Shown: positions 1 to 12,100, numbered from the stretch's first letter. The stretch: DNA of 64,000 nt from Rhinopithecus roxellana (GCF_007565055.1 NC_044568.1:22808620-22872619); one strand, 5' to 3'. A program made the numbers and translations. The notes: generated from the sequence alone by a model not told the origin.

Positions 1-92
1 GGGAGGTGGAGATTACAGTGAGCCGAGATCATGCCACTGCACTCCAGCCTGGGCCACAGAGTGAAACTCCTTCTCAAAAAAAAAAAAAAAAA
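1..92 (+). mobile_element. Alu SINE, 3' end only (cut by window start)
   Basis: The sequence matches the right arm of an Alu, including the end motif CACTGCACTCCAGCCTGGG, followed by an A-rich tail. The 5' part lies outside the window. Alu is a 7SL-derived non-autonomous SINE mobilised by L1 ORF2p. The A-tail is an 18-nt run, so the copy is not very old, but the subfamily cannot be set from this piece. Confidence 0.95.
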
Positions 93-1185
93 ATGTGATA
101 ATGCCCAGTACCAGTTGTCACTGTAACTGACACAGACACAAGGCCATATTATATGAGAAGACAATGCAGTGAATGATGCTTGCACAAGTCTGCTGTGTTC
201 ATTTTTTGTGGTTTTGAGCTTTCCCTCTTGTCCCTGATCTTTTGCTGCAAGGTGGATGACAGGATGCTTATCCATGTTAGAGTTGAAAGAGGTAGAGTCC
301 ATATTAATGGGATCAGAGCACTTTATCTGCAAAGTCACACCAACAGGCCTGGCCTGTGCTGACCCTGCAACATATAAAGGCAGGCTGCTAACAGGAAACA
401 CAGGGCCATTTCTGACTTGCTTTTAAGTCCACTGTCATCCGATGTCGGGAATGATCCTCATTACCATCTCAGAAACAGAGCCACCAGCTTGCAACTCTTT
501 CTCCCTCCTGCTGATACAGAAGGTAGCATGCAAGTCTTTCTTCTCTGGGATTGATGACTGCAATTTGTCTTTCTGGGGCTTCCACTGCTGCTTGGGCAGG
601 CAGCAGCCGGACCTGAGAAGCCCTCCTGATGCTTCCGAGTCAGCAGATTGCTTCTGGGCTGGCCACGCTTCAGTGCCTTCCCGTTAAATACTGTATTGAT
701 TTTAGGACTTTCTTACTTCGATGCAGCTCAGGACCCATAGTTGGCTGGGATAGGAAAGTGGGGAGGAAAGGTATAATGAGGAGAGTTGCTCAGCAGGTTT
801 GCACACACAGCCGTAAGCTATCTGATGCTACTGATTTATTTATTTAACAAATGTAATAAGACATGGCCTCTGGTTTGACAGTAGGACTTAGTGGGAGGAG
901 AGACCTCAGGGTGAATCTGTGGATATGAGGGTTAAATTTAGGGAAAACACACAAAGAAGTTGCATTAAGAAGGAGCAACAAGGATTAAATTTATAGGAAA
1001 CAAAAAATAGGTTGTATTAAGAAGGAACAAAGCTTCGACCAGATGAAATGCCCTTCTCTGTAGGACACCACTGCCTCCCTGCTATTTCATCAGCTCCCAC
1101 CTAAAGGACTGAAGTCATCTTCATGCAGCCCTCCCTATGGCCCTGTATTTCCCCGCTTAACTCTGTTTCTCCAGGCAATTGCCAG
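93..1185. other. Unassigned non-coding stretch
   Basis: No long open frame, splice-flanked exon or recognisable repeat family was seen here. Short open frames of 60-81 codons carry no protein-family motif. The only internal structure is a diverged tandem pair at 929-1030, listed separately. Confidence 0.6.
929..1030. repeat. Diverged tandem duplication, about 52-bp period
   Basis: Unit 1 (929-978) and unit 2 (981-1030) both contain TTAAATTTA followed by an A-rich segment and end in ATTAAGAAGGA(G/A)CAA. They differ at about ten positions, so this is an old local duplication. It has no coding content and no known family that I recognise. Confidence 0.6.
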
Positions 1186-1189
1186 GCAT

Positions 1190-1830
1190 CCTTTTAAAAA
1201 AATTGTAGTAAAATACATATAATATAAAATGTACCATTTCAACCACTTTAAAGTGTACCATTAAGTGACATTAAATATATTCTAAACATTTTGTTACCAT
1301 CACTACTCATTTCATAACTTAGAACTCTAATTCATCACCCCAAAAGGAAGCCTTGCACCCATTAAGCAGTTACTCCCCATACTTCCCCTCCCCCGTTCCT
1401 GAAAACCACTTATCTGCTTCCTGTCTCTGTGGATTTGCCTGTTCTAGACATTTCATATAAATGGAATTATACAGTATGTGGTCTTTTGTGTCTGATTTTT
1501 TTTTTGACTTAGCATAATGTGTTTAGTGTTCATCCATATTGTAGCATGTAAAGGATGTGGAGAAATTAGAACCCCCATACATTGATGATAGGAATGTAAA
1601 ACGGTTCAGTCACAGTAGGAATGTTTGGAAATTCCTTAATAAGTCAAACATCTAATTACCACATGACCCAACAATTCTACTCTTAGGTATATACTCCAAA
1701 GAATTGAAGTCAGATAGCAAAATAAGTGTACACCAATGTTCATAGCAGCACTATTCATCACAGCTAAAAGGTGGAAATAACCCACATATCTATCAATTGA
1801 TGAATGGATTAAAAAAAAATAGCATATCCA
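1190..1830 (-). mobile_element. Old L1M-type L1 fragment with 5' inversion
   Basis: Positions 1190-1550 read as the antisense of an ancient L1 3'UTR, with phrases such as CTTAGCATAATG and TTCATCCATATTGTAGCATG. At about 1553 the orientation flips. Positions 1553-1825 read as sense L1 ORF2 C-terminal sequence (GGATGTGGAGAAAT, ATGACCCAACAATTCTAC, TAGCAGCACTATTCATCAC). A 3' segment in one strand joined to an inverted upstream segment is the known signature of twin priming during L1 integration. The element is heavily mutated. Confidence 0.7.
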
Positions 1831-1844
1831 GGGATTCCTTTGAA

Positions 1845-2332
1845 CAAATCATATCACTTTCCTGCTCAAACTCTTTAGTGGCTTTCCCTTCCATTTTATG
1901 TTAAATAGGATTGGACCATCCATGGCTACAGGGTCTCAGGTCATGCAGCCCACTCAACCTTTCCAACGTACTCTCAGACTATTCCTCCCTTTTCTCATTA
2001 TCCTCTCATCTTGATACTCAATTTCCTAAAACTTTCAAGTCCTCTCCTGACTCAGGGTCTTTGGCGATGGTGTGTCCTCAGTTTTCTTATTACTCACATG
2101 CATCTAAACTATCACCTCAGTTATTTTTCTATGTCCATGCCCTGTGAATGTCCCTTCAAAACAATTCATATTGTTAATCACTTGTTGATTTTTTCAATTT
2201 TTCAATGCCTGTTTTCTCAAGCTCTCTGTAAATGGAAAACTGTGTCTGTGTTTCCATTACAGAGGACACAGTGCCTGGAGCAGAGCTGGGTACCTAGTAG
2301 TTGCTCAATAAATACTTGTTGCATGCATGAAT
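1845..2332 (+). mobile_element. L2 LINE fragment (3' end)
   Basis: This matches the L2 3' region layout. It opens with CTGCTCAAACTCTTTAGTGGC, has a central stretch about chromosome-wide typical L2 text such as CTCAGGGTCTTTGGC, and closes with ACAGTGCCTGGAGCAGAG...GTTGCTCAATAAATACTTGTTGCATG. Divergence is high, as expected for a mammalian-wide element. The region has small open frames but these are chance frames in the repeat. Confidence 0.75.
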
Positions 2333-2340
2333 AATTACTT

Positions 2341-2586
2341 TTTTAATACTCTAAGGTTATTTTTTATTTATTTGTATTTTTATTTTATTTTACTTTAAGT
2401 TCTGGGATACATGTGCAGAACGTGCAGGTTTGTTACATAGGTATACATATGCCATGGTGGTTTACTGCACCTATCAACTCATCATCTAGGTATTAAGCCC
2501 TCCATGCATTAGGTATTTGTCCTAATGCTCTCCTTCCCTTTGGCCCCCAGCATTGCAGCACAATTTACAATAGCAAAGACTTGGAG
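2341..2586 (-). mobile_element. L1 3' end with 5' inversion and a 9-bp TSD
   Basis: Positions 2345-2555 are antisense L1 3'UTR (TTTACTTTAAGTTCTGGGAT, ACATGTGCAGAACGTGCAGG). Positions 2553-2586 flip to sense ORF2 text (GCACAATTTACAATAGCAAAG). The short sequence TAATTACTT lies at 2332-2340 and again at 2587-2595, which fits a target-site duplication. This is a second, younger case of twin priming near the one at 1190-1830. Confidence 0.75.
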
Positions 2587-2595
2587 TAATTACTT

Positions 2596-3560
2596 CTGAT
2601 TAGTTTTTCGTAGGTGGCAAATTAGGTAACAGCTTCTATGTAATATGTGGCAATCAGGAGGTTAAAAATCAAGACGTTGGGTCTGGTTAATTTGCTAGAG
2701 AGGCAGGATCAGTGTCTATGTGGAGGAACAATGATAGTTCAGTGGAGAAAAAAAAATTGAGAATTGTGGCACTTTTAAGACTCAGCATGGGCTGTGGATT
2801 CTAAAGACGCATCAGGGGTGTGAACATCAAAGTGGGCACCGGCCTTGGGTGACCACTCAGGAAGACAAATGAAGCACCATGGGGTAGGAGGAAGGGCCCA
2901 GGTTTTACCAGCTCTGGCGTCAGAATCTCAGAAACATCTTGAACGTGGTATTTCAAGTCACGTTCGTGGATGGTGAATGTTTTTTGTTATTCATTAAACC
3001 TCTTATTATAATTTTGAGCCAAGTGTGTTTATCCTTCATTTCAGTTCCTGGGGTCTCAATAAAGTGAATTTTCTCACCCAGTGATGCTCATGCAGCAACT
3101 CTATAGGGTGGTTATAAAATATTGTCCATGTGGAGGGGCTAACATTTATTTGTCTTATTTCTATGACATCTGTGTGTATGTTTGCATGCATTTATTAGCA
3201 AGTATGAATTGCCTTCCTGCTGCAGCTCAGACCACATAAAATGAAATCACTTTGGCAACTTTTTAACCATTTTATGTCCTGACATCACCAAGGCCCCCAT
3301 ATGAGAATCTATGGCCTATATGGGTATGAGGCCTGTGCTCTGTGTTTTCCACCAGTCTGCTGGTGGTGTTCATGCATGGCAGGGTTTGAGCATCACAACC
3401 CTCCTATGTCCACTATCCTAGGCAAGGGGAACAGCCTCTGCTCTCCAACATCAGACACTTCTTTTAGAGAACCTATTGACCTCTCCAGAGTAGGTTTTGG
3501 TGTTCTCTCTGTATACTCCCTGTCTGCTGCACCTCTTCGACTATGGACTGAGAGTACATT
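2596..3560. other. Unassigned non-coding stretch
   Basis: No gene or confidently named repeat was seen. A short 128-codon open frame starts at 3301 but shows no domain, no codon bias that I can judge and runs into L2-like sequence at its 3' end, so I treat it as chance. Confidence 0.5.
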
Positions 3561-3569
3561 TGTCTACAT

Positions 3570-3735
3570 ATTTCCTTTAGTGTACTGTGAGCTCCCTGGG
3601 GAAGTTTCCTGTGCCTCCCATTACATCCCTGCCCTGCATTCTTCTTTGTGCTCAGCATCTCAGCCCAAGCTTGGCATTGCAGTATGAACTTGAGAGATGT
3701 TTGAAGAATAATGAATGAATCAACCAATTGATAAG
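3570..3735 (+). mobile_element. L2 LINE fragment (3' end)
   Basis: The order of phrases TGTGAGCTCCCTGGGGAAG, then a GTGCTCAGCAT segment, then GAATGAATCAACC matches the last 150 bp of L2. It is strongly diverged. Confidence 0.55.
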
Positions 3736-4021
3736 TGATCAAGAACAAAATTAAGTAGTTTAAATGTAAAGAGGAAAGAAGAAAGAAATGTCATATATAA
3801 TGGGGACAGGGGGCAATGACTGAGCAGAGGTGTTTAAGAAATTGGGTGGTGAATAAGAAAGGAGGCAGGGAGAGCCAATATTGCAAACATGGCCACTGGA
3901 AGTTGAGTTCATCATCTTATCACTTGACTGAAGAGTTTCCCTGTTCAGAAATAGACCCAATGCCAAGAGCTCTTCTTAAATTCTCCCCGAGTGAACAGCC
4001 CATCACAGTGGGTGGAAGAAA

Positions 4022-4208
4022 GAGCTCAGGATGAGGACAGTCTGATTCTGAATCCTGGTTGCATTGCTGAATAGCTGAATGATCTAGACAAGGTTTTAGC
4101 GTCTGAGTCCATTTGCTCATCTCGTCCGTAAAATGAGGGTAGTGATGACACCACCTCCACAGGGCTGAATGAGAACTCAATGAGATGATGCACATAAAAT
4201 GCACACCA
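4022..4208 (+). mobile_element. MIR SINE
   Basis: The MIR core order is visible: GATTCTGAATCCTGGTTGC, then AATAGCTGAATGATCTAGAC, then GTCCATTTGCTCATCTC with GTAAAATGAGG, then GAATGAGAACTCAATGAGATG. MIR is an ancient tRNA-derived SINE. Confidence 0.8.
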
Positions 4209-5029
4209 CAGACCCAGTTTGCATTCAACCTGCAAGAACTGTTAGTTACTATTGCTGTTATGATGGTGTCTATTCAGATCCCTATAAGGAATTCAACACC
4301 CTTGGATTCTGCCTCTGTGGTACCTCCCATGTTTTTTTCCAACTTTTATTTTAATAGCAAGAAGTTCTCTATGTATTTCTTGTTATTTGCTGCCACGAGA
4401 GATTTGCTGATAGTCATCCATTTGTATTTATGCCTAAGGCTTACTGCTTTAATTTGGTCTTTACCTCATTTTCAAGTTCGTTGTAATTATGTTCTCAGCT
4501 CCAGAATTGTTTTTTTCTTTTTATTCCCCAAAGCCCCTTGTGAACAGTACATGGAGTGCAAGAATGAATCACTTGCTCCTCTTTTCCTGCAAATAATAGG
4601 AACAAGGACACGGCGGGTATCTCCTGTTTATTTCCAGTAGTAGCTCCAGCTCTTTTGTCTTTTTGAGACTTGTGTCCAGTAAGGTTTGCTTTCGTCATTA
4701 ATTTTTTAAACCAGGTGATCTCACATTTGAAAGAACCCAGTAGGACAGGATACCAGATGGTGGCTTTGTGTGCATCCTCCAAGTTTGCATGCAATGGAGA
4801 AGAGTGCTAGACCAGGAATTAAGATGCGATGGAGACAGACCAGCCCAACAACCTGTCGGAAAGGAGAGAGGATCCATTCAAAGGTCACGGGATGACTTAG
4901 CCAAATCAGGTTTCAAACCTCTTAGTTCAATATGCTTGGTACTGTGAGAAGCTTGGCGATTTCTAGTTTATACAAAATACCAAGGAAGAGCAAAAACAGT
5001 TGGAAAGATGTGTGTTCCAATGACAGCTC

Positions 5030-5165
5030 TGTCCATTCTTGACTCTTAACTTCATCAAGCCATTAAACTTTCTGACCCTGGGTATGTTTATCTATAAAGA
5101 GAAAGTAATAGTTCCTACTTGGTAGAGTTGTGATGAGAATTAAATGACTTATTGTGATACTTAAA
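5030..5165 (+). mobile_element. MIR SINE (3' half)
   Basis: CTTAACTTCATCAAGCC, a diverged ATCTATAAAGAGAAAGTAATAG and GATGAGAATTAAATGACTTA follow the MIR 3' half. It directly precedes the Alu at 5174. Confidence 0.6.
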
Positions 5166-5173
5166 TAAGACTG

Positions 5174-5484
5174 GGCTGGGCGCAGTGACTCACACCATAA
5201 TCCCAGCACTTTGGGAGGCTGAGGTGAGCAGATTGCTTGAGCCCAGGGGTTTAAGACCAGTCTGGGAAACATAGTGAAACCCCGTCTCTACTAAAAATAT
5301 GAAGGTTAGCTGGAAGTGGTGGCACATGCTTGTGGTCCCAGCTACTCAGGAGGCTGAGGTGAGAGGACTGCTTGAGCCTGGAAGGCAGAGGTTGTAGTGA
5401 GCTGAGATCATGCCACTGCACTCCATCTTGTGTGATAGAGTGAGACCCTGTCTCAGAAAAACAAAAAACAAATAAAAAATAAAA
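5174..5484 (+). mobile_element. Alu SINE, full length, older type (J/S-like)
   Basis: The copy begins GGCTGGGCGCAGTG, has both arms, the A-rich linker and a mixed A-tail (AAAACAAAAAACAAATAAAA). Many CpG sites have decayed and the right arm is diverged, so it is one of the older Alu copies in the window. Confidence 0.93.
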
Positions 5485-5599
5485 TTGTGTGTGTAATGCA
5501 CTTACAGTGTTGTCATTTACCTAACATTAAGTGTAAATAATAATAGTAAGCTATTACTATTAGCACCCATAGAGGCTTCTTAAGTATATTGCATTTATG

Positions 5600-5730
5600 A
5601 ATTGTGCTCTGCTTTGGTGTTAATCCCAGCTCTGCCACTCAATAACTAAGGGATTATAGGCAAGTTGCATGGCCCCTCTTCTCTCAAATGGAAACAAGAA
5701 CTCTCTGGCTTTGTTCTTAGAATGATAATT
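5600..5730 (+). mobile_element. MIR SINE fragment
   Basis: ATCCCAGCTCTGCCACTCA followed by a soluble match to GGCAAGTTGCATGGCCCCTC and CTCAAATGGAAAC fits the MIR core and 3' half. Confidence 0.6.
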
Positions 5731-6720
5731 ATTAAAAAAAAACTGTTGTTATTAAATTACCCCCCTGCTCCTCCAAACATTCTTTTAAAACAAATGCTAG
5801 CTAGGTAAATACTGGTATTTAACTCTCAGCGATGACTGTGCAGACTCAGCCTTCTCTGATACTGATATTGGATGAGATTGCTTTATTGTGGGTTGCAAAA
5901 GAGCAAGGGCCGGTTCCGCTGTGCATGTTATGCTAACAAAATATTATCCACAGGTTTAATGCCATTGTCAGAAACAATGGAGAGGAAGAAATATGTTAAC
6001 GCCACCCCCCATAATTACTCTCCCCCAAAGAGTTGACAAAGGGGACTTACTGTTAACATTGGTTTTATTGCTTCTGCTGGCGGAGGGCTTGCCTGTCCCT
6101 CTGTGTCTCCTCCAGGGCATGCTATGGGCTGAAGTTCATCCCAGCTCATGGCCTTCCATTATTACTAATGGTGAGAACTGACTGGAGTAGGTGAGCCACC
6201 ATTTGATTATTCCATTTTTTAAGAAAGTGTCTCTCAGAATCAGCTCAAGTGCCATGTTTTCCCATGGGGGCACCTTCCATTTGTTTTTTAATGAAATACT
6301 TGGGTTGAGAAATTGCTTCTCTGTACAGTCCTTTTTCCTTCTCCAACATGGTGAAATAAATGGTTTAGGGTCTGGAGGCATAATTTACTGACTTCATTTA
6401 AATTGGACTGGAGGTGATGCTATTTGCACAGCTGTTTTTTTGTGCTGTGCCTACTTGCCTACTCCTTGCCACGTCACATAAGGTAAACTCCGAGTCACCA
6501 AGTCCCAGGTTCCTTATTAGGAACAGCATGTATTTTCTAACCTTTTTGGTTTAAACAGGTGTGAATAGAGTGAAAGCAGATATGGTCAGTTAGATTGATC
6601 TGGAAAAAATCAATGACCCTGGACTCAGAACACTGGAGTTCAAGTCCTGAATACGATTTACAGGACTGAAGATTAATCACTGGACTTTTGGAGTTCATTC
6701 ATTTTCCTGCATTCATTTAT
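5731..6720. other. Unassigned non-coding stretch
   Basis: I see no gene and no repeat that I can name with confidence here. Short open frames on both strands overlap each other and have no conserved motif. Confidence 0.5.
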
Positions 6721-6721
6721 T

Positions 6722-7200
6722 CAAGCCATATTTATTGAACCAGACTTTTTTTCCCCAGATCCTGGGGACGTAGAATAGAAAGAGCAAGGCATCTGTTCTC
6801 TGGATCCTCCATTAAAGTGGAGCAAGATCAGAAACACACAAGTCAATAAATACAAAATCAAGGCTGTCAAACATGCTTCCAAAGAGATAAACCAGCTGGT
6901 AAGTGAGAATGACATTGAGCATGACTTTAGATGAAGCGGCCAACATAGCGTTTTAGAAAAGGAGGCATTTGGACTGAGACCTAAGGATGCTAAAGAGTCA
7001 GCCACAGGAAAAGCTGCTGGCTCTAGCATCCTGGTAAGAGAAACAGCAGAGGCAAAGGCCTTGGGGATGAGGAGGCTGCTGAGGTGCAGATGAGAAACAG
7101 AAATAAGTCAGGATCTTGAGCTCTGGGAGAAGTTTTGAACAGGTATGCAAGGGCTGGAGTATCTAGGCATTTATAGACCACACTAACATGGCTGTATATG
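6722..7200. repeat. Ancient mammalian interspersed repeat, class not determined
   Basis: The text GGCAAAGGCCTTGGGGATGAGG preceded by an AAACAGCAGAG segment recurs in diverged form at 41545-41740 and 47240-47820 (GGCAAAGGCATGG, AAGGCCCTGAGGCCAGAAAG). The shared order of phrases shows that the three are copies of one old dispersed family. I do not name the family because I could not confirm it. Confidence 0.45.
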
Positions 7201-7526
7201 GAACAACCCAGGATCTTTGCAAAATACCACATTATTTCTTCAGGGATTCTGATTTAATTGATCTTGGTTAGGGTGTGGACATTAGAATTTTAATGTGTTC
7301 TAAGGTGCAACCAAGGTTAATAATCAGTGCTTGAGACACACAGAAATTAACTGAAAGTTTGAAGCAGGAGAGTGACTGTGGTCATATTCACATCAGAAAC
7401 ATCACTGAATTCTCCTCCTTTTATAATTGTGCATAGTAGATGCTCATCAAAAGATGAACAGATGTTCATTGATGAGTAGATGCTCATCAATTCTGAAAAA
7501 ATTCTATGGCACTTTACAATTCTAAA

Positions 7527-7844
7527 AACACTTGGTGGCTGGGCACGGTGGCTCACGCCTATAATCCCAGCACTTTGGGAGGCTGAGGCGGGTGGATTTC
7601 GAGGTCAGGAGATCCAGACCATCCTGGTCAAGATGGTGAAACCCTATCTCTACTAAAAATACAAAAAATTAGCTGTACGTGGTGGCGGGTCCCTGTAGTC
7701 CCAGCTACTCGTGAGGCTGAGGCAGGAGAATGGCTTGAACTCAGGAGGCGTAGGTTGCAGTGAACAGAGATGGCGCCACTGCGGTCCAGCCTGGGTGACA
7801 GAGCGAGACTCCGTTGCAAAAACAACAACAACGACAACACTTGG
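7527..7844 (+). mobile_element. Alu SINE, full length, with TSD
   Basis: The Alu body runs 7537-7835. The 9-bp AACACTTGG occurs immediately before it (7527-7535) and after it (7836-7844), which is the target-site duplication of an L1-mediated insertion. The tail is (AACA)n-like rather than pure A. Confidence 0.95.
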
Positions 7845-7863
7845 GGATTTCACTAGTTTGAAG

Positions 7864-8036
7864 TTTTGTTTTGTTTTGTTTTGTTTTTCTAAGACGGAGT
7901 CTCGCTCTGTCTCCGAGGCTGGAGTGCAGTGGCACGATCTCGGCTCACTGCCAGCTCCGCCTCCCGGGTTCACACCATTCTCCTGCCTCAGCCTTCGGAG
8001 TAGCTGGGACTACAGGCTCCCGCCACTACGCCCGGC

Positions 8037-8070
<34 letters not shown>

Positions 8071-8197
8071 TATTTTTTTAGTAGAGATGGGGTTTTACCG
8101 TGTGAGCCAGAATGGTCTCTATCTCCTGACCTCGTGATTCGCCTGCCTCGGCCTCCCAAAGTGGTGGGATTACAGGCATGAGCCACCGCGCCCGGCC
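7864..8197 (-). mobile_element. Alu SINE, full length, expanded linker
   Basis: The antisense Alu starts with a (TTTTG)n tail at 7864 and ends GCCACCGCGCCCGGCC at 8197. High CpG retention suggests a fairly young copy, probably AluY or late AluS. The internal A-rich linker has expanded to about 30 T at 8040-8069. It faces the Alu at 7537-7835 with only about 30 bp between them, so the two form an inverted pair. Confidence 0.95.
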
Positions 8198-8630
8198 TGA
8201 AGACTTTTTTTTTTTTAAATGGGGGCAAAATGTATCTCTCATGGATCAAAAGTCTACTTGGACAATTTTTTGTTTTCCTAGCTGAAGTCAAGTGGATTAG
8301 TCTGAATGTATCTTCCCTCATCAGTTAGGTCGTACGTGGCATCAGTACATGTCCGTTGGCTTGTCTCACTGTGGAGGTGAAAAGCTCTTTTGATCCTTCT
8401 GGTTGAGGCTCTCACAGGGACATAGGGTGAGAATAGGGTGGGAGATTCTCCATACTCAGAGAAAGTGGATTGGCTGTAAAGCCAGTCCATCTGAATTTAT
8501 GTCAGATAGTCACATTCCTTTTAAGCCTCAGTATCCTCAAACATGCAGTGGGGAAAAAACAATACAGATTCAAGGTTTCCAAGAGAAACACTGAGAAAAT
8601 AGATCTGTGAGGGCTTTGCACATTCTGAGA

Positions 8631-8812
8631 TTAGTGGTTCTCAGACTCGAATGTGCATTTGAATCCCTTGTTAAAATGAATTGTACGTTTCCACCCCCGA
8701 GTTTCTGATTCAGTGGGGCTGGTGTGGACCATGAATTTGCAGTTCCAACAGGTTCCCAGGTGATGCTGATGCTGCTGATCCTCAGAACAGACTTTGAGAA
8801 CCACAGCTTTAA
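8631..8812 (-). mobile_element. MER5A-type hAT-Charlie MITE
   Basis: Both terminal inverted repeats are visible: AGTGGTTCTCAGACTCGAATG on the left and CTTTGAGAACCACAG on the right. The interior (GTTTCTGATTCAGTGGG, GGTTCCCAGGTGATGCTGAT) matches MER5A, a non-autonomous DNA transposon with no coding capacity. Confidence 0.88.
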
Positions 8813-9159
8813 GTATAGATAATGATAAAGAACACCTGTTAAATCAAAGGAGGCCACAGGTGAGAGAGTGGATGAATTTATTTCTGTCTTCTCAAGATTC
8901 CAATCAGTATCATATTTTTCTTTTCTTTTTTTTTTTTTTATACTTTAAGTTCTAGGGTACATGTGCATAACGTGCAGGTTTGTTACATATGTATACTTAT
9001 GCCATGTTGGTGTGCTGCACCCATCAACTCGTCAGCACCCATCAATTCATCATTTATATCATGTATAACTCCCCAGTGCAATCCCTCCCTCCTCCCCCAT
9101 CCCCATGATAGGCCCCAGTGTGTGATGTTCTCCTTCCCGAGTCCAAGTGATCTCATTGT

Positions 9160-12100
9160 TCAATTCCCACCTATGAGTGAGAACATGCGGTGTTTGGTTT
9201 TCTCTTCTTGTGATAGTTTGCTAAGAATGATGGTTTCTAGCTGCATCCATGTCCCTACAAAGGACGAAAACTCATCCTTTTTTATGGCTGCATAGTATTC
9301 CATGGTGTATATGTGCCACATTTTCTTAATCCAGTCTGTCACAGATGGACATTTGGGTTGATTCCAAGTCTTTGCTATTGTGAATAGTGCCGCAATAAAC
9401 ATACGTGTGCATGTGTCTTAGTAGTAGAATAATTTATAATCCTTTGGGTATATACCCAGTAGTGGGATGGCTGGGTCATATGGTACATCTAGTTCTAGAT
9501 CCTTGAGGAATTGCCATATTGTTTTCCATAATGGTTGAACTAGTTTACAATCCCACCAACAGTGTAAAAGTGTTCCTATTTCTCCACATCCTCTCCAACA
9601 CCTGTTGTTTCCTGACTTCTTAGAGATTGCCATTCTAACTGGTGTGAGATGGTATCTCATTGTGGTTTTGATTTGCATTTCTCTGATGGCGAGTGATGAT
9701 GAGCATTTTTTCATGTGTCTGTTGGCTGTATGAATGTCTTCTTTTGAGAAATGTCTGTTCATATCCTTTCCCCACTTTTTGATGGGGTTGTTTGTTTTTT
9801 TCTTGTAAATTTGTTTGAGTTCTTTGTAGATTCTGGATATTAGCCCTTTGTCAGATGAGTAGGTTGCAAAAATTTTCTCCCATTCTGTAGGTTGCCTGTT
9901 CACTCTGATGGTAGTTTCTTTTGCTGTGCAAAAGCTCTTTAGTTTAATTAGATCCCATGTGTCAATTTTGGCTTTTGCTGCCGTTGCTTTTGGTGTTTTA
10001 GACATGAAGTCCTTGCCCATGCCTATGTCCTGAATGGTACTACCTAGATTTTCTTCTAGGGTTTTTATGGTATTAGGTCTAACATTTAAGTCTCCAATCC
10101 ATCTTGAATTAATCTTCGTATAAGGGGTAAGGAAAGGATCCAGTTTCAGCTTTCTACTTATGGCTAGCCAATTTTCCCAGCACCATTTATTAAATAGGGA
10201 ATCCATTCCCCATTTCTTGTTTCTCTCAGGTTTGTCAAAGATCAGATGGCTGTAGATGTGTGGTATTATTTCTGAGGACTCTGTTCTGTTCCATTGGTCT
10301 ATATCTCTGTTTTGGTACCAGTACCATGCTGTTTTGGTTACTGTAGCCTTGTAGTATAGTTTGAAGTCAGGTAGCGTGACGCCTCCAGCTTTATCCTTTT
10401 GACTTAGGATTGTCTTGGCAATGCGGGCTCTTTTTTGGTTCCATATGAACTTTAAAGCAGGTTTTTTCCAATTCTGTGAAGAAACTCATTGGTAGCTTGA
10501 TGGGGATGGCAGTGAATCTATAAATAACCTTGGGCAGTATGGCCATTTTCACGATATTGATTCTTCCTATCCATGAGCATGCTATGTTCTTCCATTTGTT
10601 TGTGTCCTCTTTGATTTCACTGAGCAGCGGTTTGTAGTTCTCCTTGAAGAGGTCCTTTACATCCCTTGTAAGCTGGATTCCTAGGTATTTTATTCTCTTT
10701 GAAGCAATTGTGAATGGAAGTTCATTCCTGATTTGGCTCTCTGCTTGTCTGTTACTGGTGTATAAGAATGCTTGTGATTTTTGCACATTAATTTTGTATC
10801 CTGAGACTTTGCTGAAGTTGCTTATCAGCTTAAGGAGATTTTGGGCTGAGACGATGGGGTTTTCTAAATATACAATCATGTCATCTGCAAACAGGGACAA
10901 TTTGACTTCTTCTTTTCCTAACTGGATACCCTTGATTTCTTTCTCTTGCCTGATTGCCCTAGCCAGAACTTCCTACACTATGTTGAATAGGAGTGGTGAG
11001 AGAGGGCATCCCTGTCTTGTGCCAGTTTTCAAAGGGAATTTTTCCAGTTTTTGCCCATTCAGTATGATATTAGCTGTGGGTTTGTCATAAATAGCTCTTA
11101 TTATTTTGAGGTACGTTGCATCAATACCGAATTTATTGAGCGTTTTTAGCATGAAGGGCTGTTGAATTTTGTCAAAAGCCTTTTCTGCATCTATTGAGAT
11201 AATCATGTGGTTCTTGTCTTTGGTTCTGTTTATATGCTGGATTACGTTTATTGATTTGCGAATGTTGAACCAGCCTTGCATCCCAGGGATGAAGCCCACT
11301 TGATCATGGTGGATAAGCTTTTTGATGTGCTGCTGAATCCGGTTTGCCAGTATTTTGTTGAGAATTTTTGCATCGATGTTCATCAGGGATATTGGTCTAA
11401 AATTCTCTTTTTTTGTTGTGTCTCTGCCAGGCTTTGGTATCAGGATGATGTTGGCCTCATAAAATGAGTTAGGGAGGATTCCCTCTTTTTCTATTGATTG
11501 GAATAGTTTCAGAAGGAATGGTACCAGCTCCTCCTTGTACCTCTGGTAGAATTCAGCTGTGAATCCATCTGGTCCTGGACTTTTTTTGGTGGGTAGGCTA
11601 TTAATTGTTGCCTCAATTTCAGAGCCTGCTATTGGTCTATTCAGGGATTCAACTTCTTCCTGGTTTAGCCTTGGGAGAGTGTAAGTGTTCAGGAAATTAT
11701 CCATTTCTTCTAGATTTTCTAGTTGATTTGCGTAGAGGCATTTATAGTATTCTCTGATGGTTGTTTGTATTTCTGTGGGGTCGGTGGTGATATCCCCTTT
11801 ATCATTTTTTATTGCGTCTGTTTGATTCCTCTCTCTTTTCTTCTTTATTAGCCTTGCTAGCGGTCTGTCAATTTTGTTGATCTTTTCAAAAAACCAACTC
11901 CTGGATTCATTGATTTTTTGGAGGGTTTTTTGTGTCTCTATCTCCTTCAGTTCTGCTCTGATCTTAGTTATTTCTTGCCTTCTGCTAGCTTTTGAATGTG
12001 TTTGCTCTTGCCTCCTTAGTTCTTTTAATTGTGATGTTAGAGTGTCAATTTTAGATCTTTCCTGCTTTCTCTTGTGGGCATTTAGTGCTATAAATTTCCC

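Noticed and set aside
4185..4640. A 151-codon plus-strand open frame
   Set aside because: It starts inside a MIR and shows no motif, membrane topology or homologous pattern that I can defend.
7653..8181. Overlapping frames of 88-156 codons around the Alu pair
   Set aside because: They are translations of Alu sequence, including poly-Phe from the T run, and not host genes.
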